NCBI GenBank assembly: GCA_964497475.1
Contig: CAZCDM010000120.1
Coordinates: 1 to 7,251 of the forward strand
Length of the DNA: 7,251 nucleotides
Source of the DNA: CAZCDM01 sp964497475
GTDB lineage: Bacteria > Planctomycetota > Phycisphaerae > SM23-33
Reading direction: 5' to 3'
The notes under the pieces are model-generated. The model saw nothing but the letters and a program-made list of their open reading frames with translations. It did not search any database and was not told the origin of the DNA. Shown here piece after piece: positions 1 through 6,202 of this stretch (position 1 is the first letter of the stretch; every line of letters starts with the position of its first letter). The translations under genes were made by a program, and so were the position numbers.

Positions 1-52
1 CTAAATCGGAATCCAACGGTTGGGTTCCAGAATTATTGTGCAACAGGCTCTC

Positions 53-790
53 ATGTCGGAAGAAAGAGAACCAAAATCTATCCCATCGCCGTCGGCCAGG
101 CTGTTGCTGGTTGAAGATGACGCCGATGACGCTGTTCTCGTGCAGGAGTGTCTCAACAGTCAGGGGGATGCGAAGTATCTCATCGAGCATGTCTCCTCGC
201 TCGCCGCAGCCCGCCAGGCTCTTAAAGAGAATCACTACGAGCTGATCCTGCTGGACCTGAACCTGCCGGACAGCAACGGCAATTCGACGCTGGCTTCAAT
301 TCTCGACGCGAGGCCTGATGTTCCCGTGATCGTCCTGACGGATCTGATCGGCCCGGGGCTGTCCAGAAAGTGCATCCAGGGCGGTGCCCAGGCCTACCTG
401 CCCAAAGATTCTCTCACCAGCACGATCCTCGCGCAGTTTCTTGAGCTGTCCCTGCAGCAGGAAAACCTCCAGGCTTCGCTCCAGCAGGCCCGGGACCTGG
501 CGGTCTTGCACCAGAGCAGCTTTCACGATCTGATTCAGCATTCGCGGGCGGCTGTGCTCGTTGTCTCCGAGAACGGCACGATCCGCCACGCCAACCCGGC
601 CGCCGAGGATCTCTACGGCCAGAGCGTCGGCCACCTTGCCGGTACGCGCTTCGAGCACCCCCTGACACGCAACACCCCCAGCGAGCAGGAAATCGTCCGC
701 AAGGACGGCCAGACGCGGAAGGTGAACTGTTCGCCGTCGATGTCGGCTGGAATAACCAGCCCTGCGTGCTGGTCACCCTGCGGGACGTGA
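53..790 (+). CDS. Hybrid histidine kinase, N-terminal part (receiver + start of PAS), frame broken
   Basis: This is the N-terminal portion of a large two-component hybrid kinase. Residues about 16-130 form a receiver domain: acidic cluster E21-D22-D23, phospho-acceptor D68 in LILLDLNLPDS, T96 in VIVLTD and K118 in YLPKD. The LPDS and K-D (rather than K-P) signatures resemble receivers found at the front of PAS-containing kinases. A glutamine/leucine-rich, probably coiled-coil linker (about 128-152) leads into a PAS domain from about 155, with a typical VVSENGTIRHANPAAEDLYG core. After RKDGQTRKV (ending at 724) the frame yields nonsense and stops at 788-790, while the continuation of the PAS fold appears in the next frame. 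I chose ATG 53; TTG 20 and GTG 38 are alternatives in the same frame, and a stop at 2-4 limits the start to this window. No strong ribosome-binding site is visible. Intact, the gene would span 53-2337 and encode about 761 residues. Confidence 0.8.
   Translation: MSEEREPKSIPSPSARLLLVEDDADDAVLVQECLNSQGDAKYLIEHVSSLAAARQALKENHYELILLDLNLPDSNGNSTLASILDARPDVPVIVLTDLIGPGLSRKCIQGGAQAYLPKDSLTSTILAQFLELSLQQENLQASLQQARDLAVLHQSSFHDLIQHSRAAVLVVSENGTIRHANPAAEDLYGQSVGHLAGTRFEHPLTRNTPSEQEIVRKDGQTRKVNCSPSMSAGITSPACWSPCGT
719..727 (+). other. Apparent single-base deletion (frameshift) inside the kinase PAS domain
   Basis: Upstream of this point the kinase is read in the frame of position 53; downstream it continues in the frame of position 724. 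Joining RKDGQTRKV to ELFAVDVGW restores an uninterrupted PAS core, with the codons reading as if aag-gtg-gaa-ctg had lost one G. Both flanks are recognisably the same domain, so this is a break in one gene rather than two adjacent genes. No slippery heptamer of the X XXY YYZ type is visible, so programmed frameshifting looks unlikely. The sequence alone cannot distinguish a real mutation from a sequencing or assembly error. Confidence 0.8.
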
Positions 791-2337
791 CCTGCCTGCG
801 CGACACCCAGGCCGACCTCGAAGAAAACCGCCGGCTGGTCCAGGCCTTCGAAGAGACCGACCAGGCCATCGTTGCCCTGCTCGAACCCGACGGAACCCTG
901 CGCGAGATCAACCGTTTCGGGCGTGAGCTGCTCGGCTATGGCGACGACGACGTCGGCCGGCTGAACTGGTTTCAGGACGTCGCCTCGCCCGAGCGACACG
1001 AAGGAGACTCGCCGGAGAGCTCCACCGAGAGCGGCCTGTATCCCCGGGGGGCCAACTGCCCGGCGCGAACCCGTGCCGGCCTGCAGATTCCCGTCCGCTG
1101 GTACGACGCCGCCCTCCGCGATGCCACCGGCGCCCTGACCGGTCGGCTGATCATCGGCCACGACCTCACCGAGCAGTTCGAGACCGAGCGACAGCTCCGG
1201 CAGTCTCACAAAATGCAGGCCGTCGGGGAACTCGCCGGAGGGCTCGCGCACGACTTCAACAACATCCTGACGGCCATCCTCGGCAATGCACAGATTCTCG
1301 AGATGGAGTTTTCACCCGACCAGGTCGGCCACGAGGAACTCCAGCAGATCATCCAGGCCTCTCACCGCGCAGCCGACCTGACGAGCAAGCTGCTGACATT
1401 CTCCCGCAAGAACGACTTCGCCCCCACCGAGATCAGCCTCCACGAAACCATCGAGGAAACCATCGGGCTGCTCCGCCGGACCATCGACCCGCTGGTGAAC
1501 ATCGAAACCCAGCTCGACTGCGACGATCCCATCATCCAGGGCGACCCGGCCCAGCTCCAGAGTGTCCTGTTGAACCTCGGGCTCAACGCACGCGACGCCA
1601 TAGCCGAGGGGGGAACCCTGCGTTTCATCACCGACCGCTGCGAAATCACCCCCACCGACTCGCGCGTCACCGAGCTGAACGTCAGGCCCGGCCAGTACAT
1701 CCGCCTGCAGGTGGCCGATACCGGCAGCGGCATGGCCCCGGAGGTGCGCGACCGGATCTTCGAGCCGTTTTTCACCACCAAGGACAAGAAGAAGGGTACG
1801 GGGCTGGGGCTCTCCAATGCCTACCGCTGCATCAGCGACCACCAGGGCCATATCCGTGTGGAATCCGAGCCCGGCCAGGGCACGAGCTTCCACATCTACC
1901 TGCCCCTGCGGAGCGACCGGAAGGTCACGCCGAGCATCCCTGCCGAAAACCGCCCTCCCCAGCCGATCCGGGCGACGGTGCTGCTCGTCGACGATGACCC
2001 CGGCGTTCTCCAGACCCAGGCCCGCCTGCTGGAGCACCTGCACTGCCACGTCCACCGCGCTTCGACCGGGCAGGACGCCGTCGAGCTGTTCCAGACGCAT
2101 CACAAGCAGATCGACCTGGTCCTGCTCGACCGCCGCATGCCCGGCCTCGACGGGCTCGAAACGCTTAGCCGGCTGCGGCAGATCGACCCGGACACGCCCA
2201 TCCTGATCTGCTCGGGCGAGGGGCCTTGCTCGTCGCTGCGGACCCTGCTTGATCAGCGCCAGTGCGGCCTGCTGCCCAAGCCCTTCGACCTCCAGCAGGT
2301 ACGCGCCTGTCTCCAGCAGCACGTCTTTTCCGCCTGA
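766..2337 (+). CDS. Hybrid histidine kinase, C-terminal part (PAS-HisKA-HATPase-receiver)
   Basis: This is the catalytic part of the hybrid kinase. Residue numbers are for the repaired 761-residue protein. It carries the end of the first PAS, a second PAS (about 264-378), a HisKA dimerisation domain with the phospho-histidine H400 in LAHDFNN, and an HATPase_c domain. The ATPase domain has N-box N512 (NLGLNARDAI), G1 box D556 in DTGSGM, an F-box around EPFFTTKD and the GTGLGL loop at 582-587. A C-terminal receiver follows: D647-D649, acceptor D693 in LVLLDRRMPG, S721 and K743 in PKPF. All catalytic residues are present, so it should autophosphorylate and pass phosphate to its own receiver. No membrane segment is visible, which suggests a cytoplasmic sensor. 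The listed start is GTG 766 without a ribosome-binding site and lies inside the first PAS. It is a formal start for the fragment only; this frame is open back to 445. The signal sensed is unknown, and no separate response-regulator gene lies nearby. Confidence 0.88.
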   Translation: MLVTLRDVTCLRDTQADLEENRRLVQAFEETDQAIVALLEPDGTLREINRFGRELLGYGDDDVGRLNWFQDVASPERHEGDSPESSTESGLYPRGANCPARTRAGLQIPVRWYDAALRDATGALTGRLIIGHDLTEQFETERQLRQSHKMQAVGELAGGLAHDFNNILTAILGNAQILEMEFSPDQVGHEELQQIIQASHRAADLTSKLLTFSRKNDFAPTEISLHETIEETIGLLRRTIDPLVNIETQLDCDDPIIQGDPAQLQSVLLNLGLNARDAIAEGGTLRFITDRCEITPTDSRVTELNVRPGQYIRLQVADTGSGMAPEVRDRIFEPFFTTKDKKKGTGLGLSNAYRCISDHQGHIRVESEPGQGTSFHIYLPLRSDRKVTPSIPAENRPPQPIRATVLLVDDDPGVLQTQARLLEHLHCHVHRASTGQDAVELFQTHHKQIDLVLLDRRMPGLDGLETLSRLRQIDPDTPILICSGEGPCSSLRTLLDQRQCGLLPKPFDLQQVRACLQQHVFSA

Positions 2338-2356
2338 GCGTTCGCTCGCGGCCGAC

Positions 2357-2385
2357 TTGACAAATCGCTCCCGGTCGCCTACGCT
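2357..2385 (+). promoter_or_regulatory. Possible sigma70-type promoter before the Gfo/Idh gene
   Basis: The 68-bp gap after the kinase contains a perfect TTGACA (2357-2362), followed after exactly 17 bases by TACGCT (2380-2385), which keeps the T, A and final T of a -10 element. Transcription would start near 2392, leaving a leader of only about 14 bases with the GGAG at 2392-2395 right at its 5' end. That short leader weakens the case. Cotranscription with the kinase gene is the alternative. Confidence 0.25.
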
Positions 2386-2405
2386 CCCGCCGGAGCAATC
2401 GACGT

Positions 2406-3485
2406 ATGGCAATGTCTACCATCCGAACCGCGGTGATCGGCCTGGGCTCGACCGGCCAGGCCGTCGCCAAAGCACTCGCTGCCGACCCGCAGGTCGAGCT
2501 GCTCGGTCTGGCCGATCAGGATCATCGCCTGGCCCGGCAGGTCGCCGAGCCGCTCGACGTCGCGCACTTTGGCGATAACCGCCAACTGCTGCTCAACACC
2601 CAGCCGGATGTTGTCTTCCTGTCGATCCCGCCCATGCAGGCCGGCGACCTGCTCCAGGAGTGCATCGAGCAGTCGATTCATGTCTGGAAGGATGCCCCGG
2701 CCGGGCGAAGTCTGGCCGAGGCCGCCGCCTTCGCCCAATGGTTCGACCAGGCGGGGCTCAAGATCGCCGTCGCTGCGCCGCGCCGTTTCGCCCGGTCGTA
2801 TCGGCAGGGTAGGGCGTGGCGCGACCGCCTCGGGGCCATCGCCCAGGCCCGGGCTGAGTACTGCTTCTGCTGGGGGCCCGAGCTGGGCTGGCGGGCCGAC
2901 CGTCACTCCGCAGGCGGCGGGGCGCTGCTCGAACTGGGCTTCGGCATGATCGACCAGCTCGTCTGGCTGCTGGGCCTGCCGGCCGCGGCGTATGGCATTA
3001 CCCGGCAGCAGCGAGCCCTCTGCTCTGAACACCCCAGCCCGCACGATACGGACGACTCGGCATCGGCCTTGCTGCAATATCCCCAGCACGGCTCGGCGGT
3101 GCTGACTACGACGCGCCTGGCCGGGCCCGTGCGAGAGGAACTCATCCTCCGCGGCGCCAGTGCAACCTGCGAGATCACCCCCACGTCCTTCCTGCTCCGC
3201 ACCCCCGCCGGCGACCTCATCGAGCATCAGACCGACAACGAAACGCCCGCCAACCACATCGCCCGGCAGGTTCGCGGGTTCTGCAAAGCCGTCGCCGAAG
3301 AGGCCTCCCGCTGGGCCAGTCCCGCCCGGCAGAGCCTCCTGCCCCACGCCGTGATCGAGGCGATCTACCTCTCCGGGCAGACCAATCAGCCCGAGAGTCC
3401 GCAGCGGCAGCTGGAAATTGCGGGCCTGAAAGTGGCCGACTGCTTCGCCCACAGCCTCGAAACCATCGAGCCGATCGCCCCGTAG
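2406..3485 (+). CDS. Gfo/Idh/MocA family oxidoreductase-like protein with altered active site
   Basis: This 359-residue protein has the length and two-domain plan of NAD(P)-dependent sugar or polyol dehydrogenases of the Gfo/Idh/MocA family. The N-terminal Rossmann fold starts with VIGLGSTGQAV (G12, G14, G17 of GxGxxG), and PDVVFLSIPP follows at about 67-76. The site of the family's EKP motif reads VWKDAPA (93-99), so the catalytic Lys position is Ala97. In the C-terminal domain, GGGALLELGFGMID (170-183) matches the family's GG-hydrophobic-D-x-G-x-H-x-ID stretch, but the expected His is Gly180; D183 is kept. GGAG lies 10 bases upstream of ATG 2406, which favours it over ATG 2412. The gene follows the kinase by 68 bp and ends 8 bp from the convergent ApbE gene. 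The substrate is unknown. It may be a divergent dehydrogenase, or a family member that binds cofactor but does not oxidise sugars. Confidence 0.85.
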   Translation: MAMSTIRTAVIGLGSTGQAVAKALAADPQVELLGLADQDHRLARQVAEPLDVAHFGDNRQLLLNTQPDVVFLSIPPMQAGDLLQECIEQSIHVWKDAPAGRSLAEAAAFAQWFDQAGLKIAVAAPRRFARSYRQGRAWRDRLGAIAQARAEYCFCWGPELGWRADRHSAGGGALLELGFGMIDQLVWLLGLPAAAYGITRQQRALCSEHPSPHDTDDSASALLQYPQHGSAVLTTTRLAGPVREELILRGASATCEITPTSFLLRTPAGDLIEHQTDNETPANHIARQVRGFCKAVAEEASRWASPARQSLLPHAVIEAIYLSGQTNQPESPQRQLEIAGLKVADCFAHSLETIEPIAP

Positions 3486-3493
3486 CGGTCCGG

Positions 3494-4621
3494 CTACCGC
3501 ACCGCGACGGCCGGGGGAGCCTCGGCCGGCTCTGCCGGCAGGGCCTGCGGCGGTTCGACAAGCAGCCTTGAAAAGCCCGGCGTCATCTCCCAGCGATAGT
3601 TCTCCGGCGTGCCGATGACCACCATCGCCTCGACGCCTTCGTCCAGCAGGGCAAAGCCCTCCGGGCCGAGCACGCTCAGGGCGGTCGCCCACGCGTCGGC
3701 CTGCCAGGCCCGCGGGGCCACCACCGTCACCGACGGATACAGGTCGGCCGGCGAGCCCAGGTCCGCACCCGGGCGGGGGTCGACGATGTGGCTGAAGTGC
3801 TCGCCGCCGATGAGATAGAATCGCTCGTAATTGCCGCTTGTGCACACGCTGGCGTCGGTGACGGCCAGGCGGCAGAACATCCGCCCGCTGGCCGAGTCGA
3901 ACGGGTCGGCCACGCCCACCTGCCACGGCTCGCCGGAGGGCTTCGTGCCGAAGCAGCGGACATCCCCGCCGATATCGACAATGCCGCTCTGGCAGCCCTG
4001 TTCGATCATCGCCTCGACGGCCCGGTCGATCGCGGCGCCTTTGGCAATGCCGCCCAGGTCCACCCGTGTCGTCTCGGCCGACTTGATCGCGCCGGTATCG
4101 TGCAGGGTCAGTTGGTTCCAGTGGCTCGCCTGGCGGGCCTGGCGGATCGCCTCGGCCGAGGGCATCTGCCCGTTGCGGGCGGCGTCGCGCCACATCGCAA
4201 ACAGCGGGTTGGCCGTTACGTCGAACGCCCCGGTCGTCTTCTGCCACATCTCCCGGCTGTCGCGCAGCACCGCCAGCGTCTCCGGCGTCAGCGGCACGGA
4301 CATCCCCGCCGGGGCTGCGTTGAGCTGCGCCAGCTCGGAGGTCTCGTCGTAGATGTTCATCCGCGACTCGACCAGCCTGGCGCCGGCCTCGGCGGCGGCG
4401 AAGACGTCATCGAGCGACTGGAGCTTCCCGGCCGGTACGACGGCCGTCATCGCCATCGTCGTGGACATGATCTCGATGGGCTTGCCGCCCTCGGTGGTGC
4501 GGCGTGTCTCGGAGACCTGCAGCGGGTCCATGCCGTACTGCATCACCAGCCCCGCGCCCACCACCAGCAGGGCCAGCACCAGCCCGCCCCGCGCCAGTAC
4601 CGTACGGTTGCGTTCCTTCAT
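3494..4621 (-). CDS. apbE: ApbE-family FAD:protein FMN transferase, membrane-anchored
   Basis: ApbE enzymes use FAD to attach FMN covalently to Thr/Ser of target flavoproteins, classically on the outer face of the cytoplasmic membrane (for example Nqr/Rnf subunits). This 375-residue protein begins with a positive N-terminus and one hydrophobic segment (about 12-28), without a lipobox Cys, so it is probably a signal-anchored periplasmic enzyme. Family motifs appear in order: GAFDVTANPL (131-140), VDLGGIAKG (187-195), IVDIGGD (214-220), SVCTSGNYERF (258-268), SHIVDPRPG (277-285) and the metal-binding DAWATAL (309-315, D309 and T313). The last 20 or so residues are Pro/Ala-rich and look like a disordered tail. 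The start ATG overlaps the queF stop as ATGA, with GGAG about 11 bases upstream inside queF, so translation is probably coupled. No target flavoprotein gene is visible in the window. Confidence 0.93.
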   Translation of the reverse strand: MKERNRTVLARGGLVLALLVVGAGLVMQYGMDPLQVSETRRTTEGGKPIEIMSTTMAMTAVVPAGKLQSLDDVFAAAEAGARLVESRMNIYDETSELAQLNAAPAGMSVPLTPETLAVLRDSREMWQKTTGAFDVTANPLFAMWRDAARNGQMPSAEAIRQARQASHWNQLTLHDTGAIKSAETTRVDLGGIAKGAAIDRAVEAMIEQGCQSGIVDIGGDVRCFGTKPSGEPWQVGVADPFDSASGRMFCRLAVTDASVCTSGNYERFYLIGGEHFSHIVDPRPGADLGSPADLYPSVTVVAPRAWQADAWATALSVLGPEGFALLDEGVEAMVVIGTPENYRWEMTPGFSRLLVEPPQALPAEPAEAPPAVAVR

Positions 4622-4959
4622 CGGTTCGGATGCTCCACGGTAATCACCGAATGCATGCCTCCGCGCGGCGTGAACGTGCCGGTCACTTTCATCCGCCGTG
4701 GCGCGAGGGCGTCGACCAGATCATCCGCAATGCGGTTGACGAGGTCTTCGTAGAACACGCCCTCGTTGCGGAAGCCTTGCAGGTAGAACTTGAGGCTCTT
4801 GAGCTCGACGCAGACGGCCTCGGCGACGTATTCGATATCGATGGTCGCGAAGTCTGGTTGGCCGGTCTTCGGGCAGAGGCTCGTGAACTCCGGCGAGACG
4901 TGTCGGATGACGTAGTCCCGCTGGGGGTGTGGGTTCTCGAATGTTTCCAGGTCCGCCAT
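4618..4959 (-). CDS. queF: NADPH-dependent 7-cyano-7-deazaguanine (preQ0) reductase, unimodular
   Basis: QueF reduces the nitrile of preQ0 to the aminomethyl group of preQ1, using two NADPH, in queuosine biosynthesis in the cytoplasm. The 113-residue protein is the short, single-domain type related to GTP cyclohydrolase I folds. It shows the nucleophilic Cys29 and catalytic Asp36 in SLCPKTGQPDF and the QueF signature ELKSLKFY (52-59). FRNEGVFYED follows, and the C-terminal half carries RRMKVTGTFTPRGG. I place the start at ATG 4957-4959 because GAGGAG lies 8 bases upstream. An in-frame extension to 4992 would add 11 residues without family similarity and overlap the preceding gene. The gap to the upstream membrane-protein stop is 1 bp, and the stop overlaps the apbE ATG by 4 bp, so it is the middle gene of a three-gene operon. 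The enzyme making its substrate, QueC, is encoded divergently next door. Confidence 0.95.
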   Translation of the reverse strand: MADLETFENPHPQRDYVIRHVSPEFTSLCPKTGQPDFATIDIEYVAEAVCVELKSLKFYLQGFRNEGVFYEDLVNRIADDLVDALAPRRMKVTGTFTPRGGMHSVITVEHPNR

Positions 4960-4960
4960 C

Positions 4961-5425
4961 TCAGGGGCTCCTCGCGGCCAGGGCGTCGCCAATGTGCCTC
5001 TGCCAGGTGTCGTTATCGGTTACGTAAAAAGCCACGTCATTGCCATCTGTCAGGTGCAGCACGAGATGGTCCCGTCCCAGCCTGGCCGCATGCCGGAACC
5101 AGCGGGAGACCTCGGCGCTGCGGACCTTGGCCAGGTCGATCTCGACGGGCCCGCCGATCATCTTTCCAAACAGCAGCCGCCGGTCGGTCAGGGCGATCCA
5201 GCCGTCGCACTTGACCTTACTGTACGGGCCGGTCCCGCCGCGGTAGCTGCCCCGCTGCGGGCCCAGGCGAATGGTCTCGCCCGGATCCAGCCGTTGCAGC
5301 CTGGCCAGGAAGGCCCCTCGGCTGCGGCGTGCCAGCATCCACAGCAGCGGAATAACCAGCAGCACCAGGACGGCAAGGATCAGGATCAGTACGGTAGGGT
5401 CCATGGGTTTGAACGACGAATTCAT
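4961..5425 (-). CDS. Small membrane-anchored protein with PH/GRAM-like domain, function unknown
   Basis: I do not recognise a named gene. The 154-residue product (from ATG 5423-5425) has one strongly hydrophobic segment at about 11-31, followed by ARRSRG. By the positive-inside rule this puts the C-terminal part in the cytoplasm. Residues about 45-150 look like a small beta-rich domain: DPGETIRLGP, GWIALTDRRLLFG (75-87), VEIDLAKVRSAEVSRW (94-109), LVLHLTDG and VAFYVTD, ending in a helix WQRHIGDALA. The 'ALTDRRLLF ... I-L-KVRSAEV' pattern resembles bacterial PH or GRAM-like domains; this is a resemblance by eye. It is the first gene of the operon with queF and apbE. A second start at ATG 5402-5404 (147 residues, beginning just before the membrane helix) is possible and would be required if the candidate promoter overlapping 5424-5429 is used. 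AGG five bases before 5425 weakly favours the longer form. Confidence 0.8.
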   Translation of the reverse strand: MNSSFKPMDPTVLILILAVLVLLVIPLLWMLARRSRGAFLARLQRLDPGETIRLGPQRGSYRGGTGPYSKVKCDGWIALTDRRLLFGKMIGGPVEIDLAKVRSAEVSRWFRHAARLGRDHLVLHLTDGNDVAFYVTDNDTWQRHIGDALAARSP

Positions 5426-5451
5426 TGTAGCCTGATTGCGGAAAAAGGCAA
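5424..5451 (-). promoter_or_regulatory. Candidate sigma70-like promoter for the minus-strand queF operon
   Basis: Read on the minus strand, TTGCCT (5451-5446) is followed after 16 bases by TACAAT (5429-5424), a five-of-six match to the -10 consensus. The -10 element overlaps the first possible ATG (5425-5423) of the membrane-protein gene. Use of this promoter would give a start of transcription near 5417 and translation from ATG 5404 on a very short leader. It lies within the spacer shared with divergent queC, for which I see no convincing promoter. Also here is a 5-bp inverted repeat, ATTGC (5435-5439) and GCAAT (5448-5452), with an 8-base loop. It is too short to assign a role. Confidence 0.3.
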
Positions 5452-5471
5452 TGGCATGTAGGCTGGGCTGC

Positions 5472-6176
5472 ATGAGTCATTCTGCGGAACCATCACACGC
5501 GGTCGTGCTCGTCTCGGGCGGGCTGGATTCGGCGACGACGCTGGCCATCGCCCGGGCCGAGGGCTATACCTGTCACGCCCTGAGCTTCGATTACGGCCAG
5601 CGGCATCGTAACGAGCTATCGGCTGCGGCGGAGGTGGCCCGCTCGCTCGGGGCGGCGGACCATCGCGTGGTGACGATCGACCTGAGCCTGGCTGGTGGGT
5701 TCGGCCGAAGCGCCCTGACCGACGACATCGACGTGCCCAAAGACCGCGACGACGACCAGGCCATCCCGCCGACGTACGTCCCGGCCCGGAACACGATCTT
5801 CCTGAGCTTCGCCCTGGGCTACGCCGAAGTGCTCGACGCGTGGGACATTTTCCTGGGCGTCAACGCGGTGGACTACAGCGGCTATCCGGACTGCCGCCCG
5901 GAGTTCATCGAGGCCTACCAGACGATGGCCAATCTCGCCACGGCCGCCGCTGTCAGCGGGCAGCGAACCATGCGCATCCACGCGCCGCTGGTGACGATGA
6001 CCAAAGAGCAGATCATCCGCACGGGCCTGAAGCTGGGTGTGGACTTCGCGCGGACTCACAGCTGCTACGACCCGGATGAGACGGGCGCGGCCTGCGGCCA
6101 TTGCGATTCGTGTCGGCTGCGGCTGGCGGGCTTCGCCCAGGCCGGCGCGACCGACCCGGCCCGCTACGTCGAGTAA
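5472..6176 (+). CDS. queC: 7-cyano-7-deazaguanine (preQ0) synthase
   Basis: QueC converts 7-carboxy-7-deazaguanine to preQ0 with ammonia and ATP, in the pathway to queuosine (and archaeosine in Archaea). The 234-residue protein matches the usual family length. The N-terminal ATP-pyrophosphatase PP-loop is SGGLDSAT (15-22), followed by SFDYGQRHRNE (38-48). The conserved YVPARNTIFLS (102-112) and GVNAVDYSGYPDCRPEF (129-145) lie in the middle. The C-terminal zinc site is C198 in HSCYDP plus CGHCDSC (C208, C211, C214). ATG 5472 puts the PP-loop at the normal distance from the N-terminus. In-frame TTG 5436 and ATG 5451 would add unrelated residues. The upstream purine-rich match is weak. It is divergent from the operon containing queF, the next enzyme in the pathway. 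QueD and QueE are not in the window. It converges with the Ser/Thr kinase, with 26 bp between the two stop codons. Confidence 0.97.
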   Translation: MSHSAEPSHAVVLVSGGLDSATTLAIARAEGYTCHALSFDYGQRHRNELSAAAEVARSLGAADHRVVTIDLSLAGGFGRSALTDDIDVPKDRDDDQAIPPTYVPARNTIFLSFALGYAEVLDAWDIFLGVNAVDYSGYPDCRPEFIEAYQTMANLATAAAVSGQRTMRIHAPLVTMTKEQIIRTGLKLGVDFARTHSCYDPDETGAACGHCDSCRLRLAGFAQAGATDPARYVE

Positions 6177-6202
6177 CCTCTGTACCACCGGCGGGGTGTC
6201 GC

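Noticed and set aside
719..730. Programmed -1 frameshifting to express the full kinase
   Set aside because: No slippery heptamer or obvious downstream structure is seen; a missing base explains the data more simply.
613..1251. Long antisense open frames across the kinase, apbE and other genes
   Set aside because: They are opposite real genes in GC-rich DNA, have low-complexity compositions rich in Arg, Gly, Pro and Ala, and carry no recognisable motifs.
2336..2347. GAGC-GTTC-GCTC hairpin right after the histidine kinase stop
   Set aside because: A 4-bp stem in GC-rich DNA with no T-run; expected by chance.
3482..3500. Overlapping short inverted repeats (GTAGC/GCTAC and GCGGT/ACCGC) between the convergent Gfo/Idh and apbE stops, as a bidirectional terminator
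   Set aside because: Each stem is only 5 bp, the two are mutually exclusive, and no T-run follows in either direction.
3525..3539. GCCGGC-TCT-GCCGGC hairpin downstream of the Gfo/Idh gene
   Set aside because: It lies inside the Pro/Ala-rich end of apbE, where such GC repeats arise from codon use, and no T-tract follows.
5426..5471. A preQ1 riboswitch upstream of queC or the queF operon
   Set aside because: The spacer is only about 46 bp and shows neither the preQ1-I stem with A-rich tail nor a longer leader on either strand.
6186..6198. CACC/GGTG mini-hairpin between the queC and Ser/Thr kinase stops
   Set aside because: A 4-bp stem without a T-tract is not a credible terminator.
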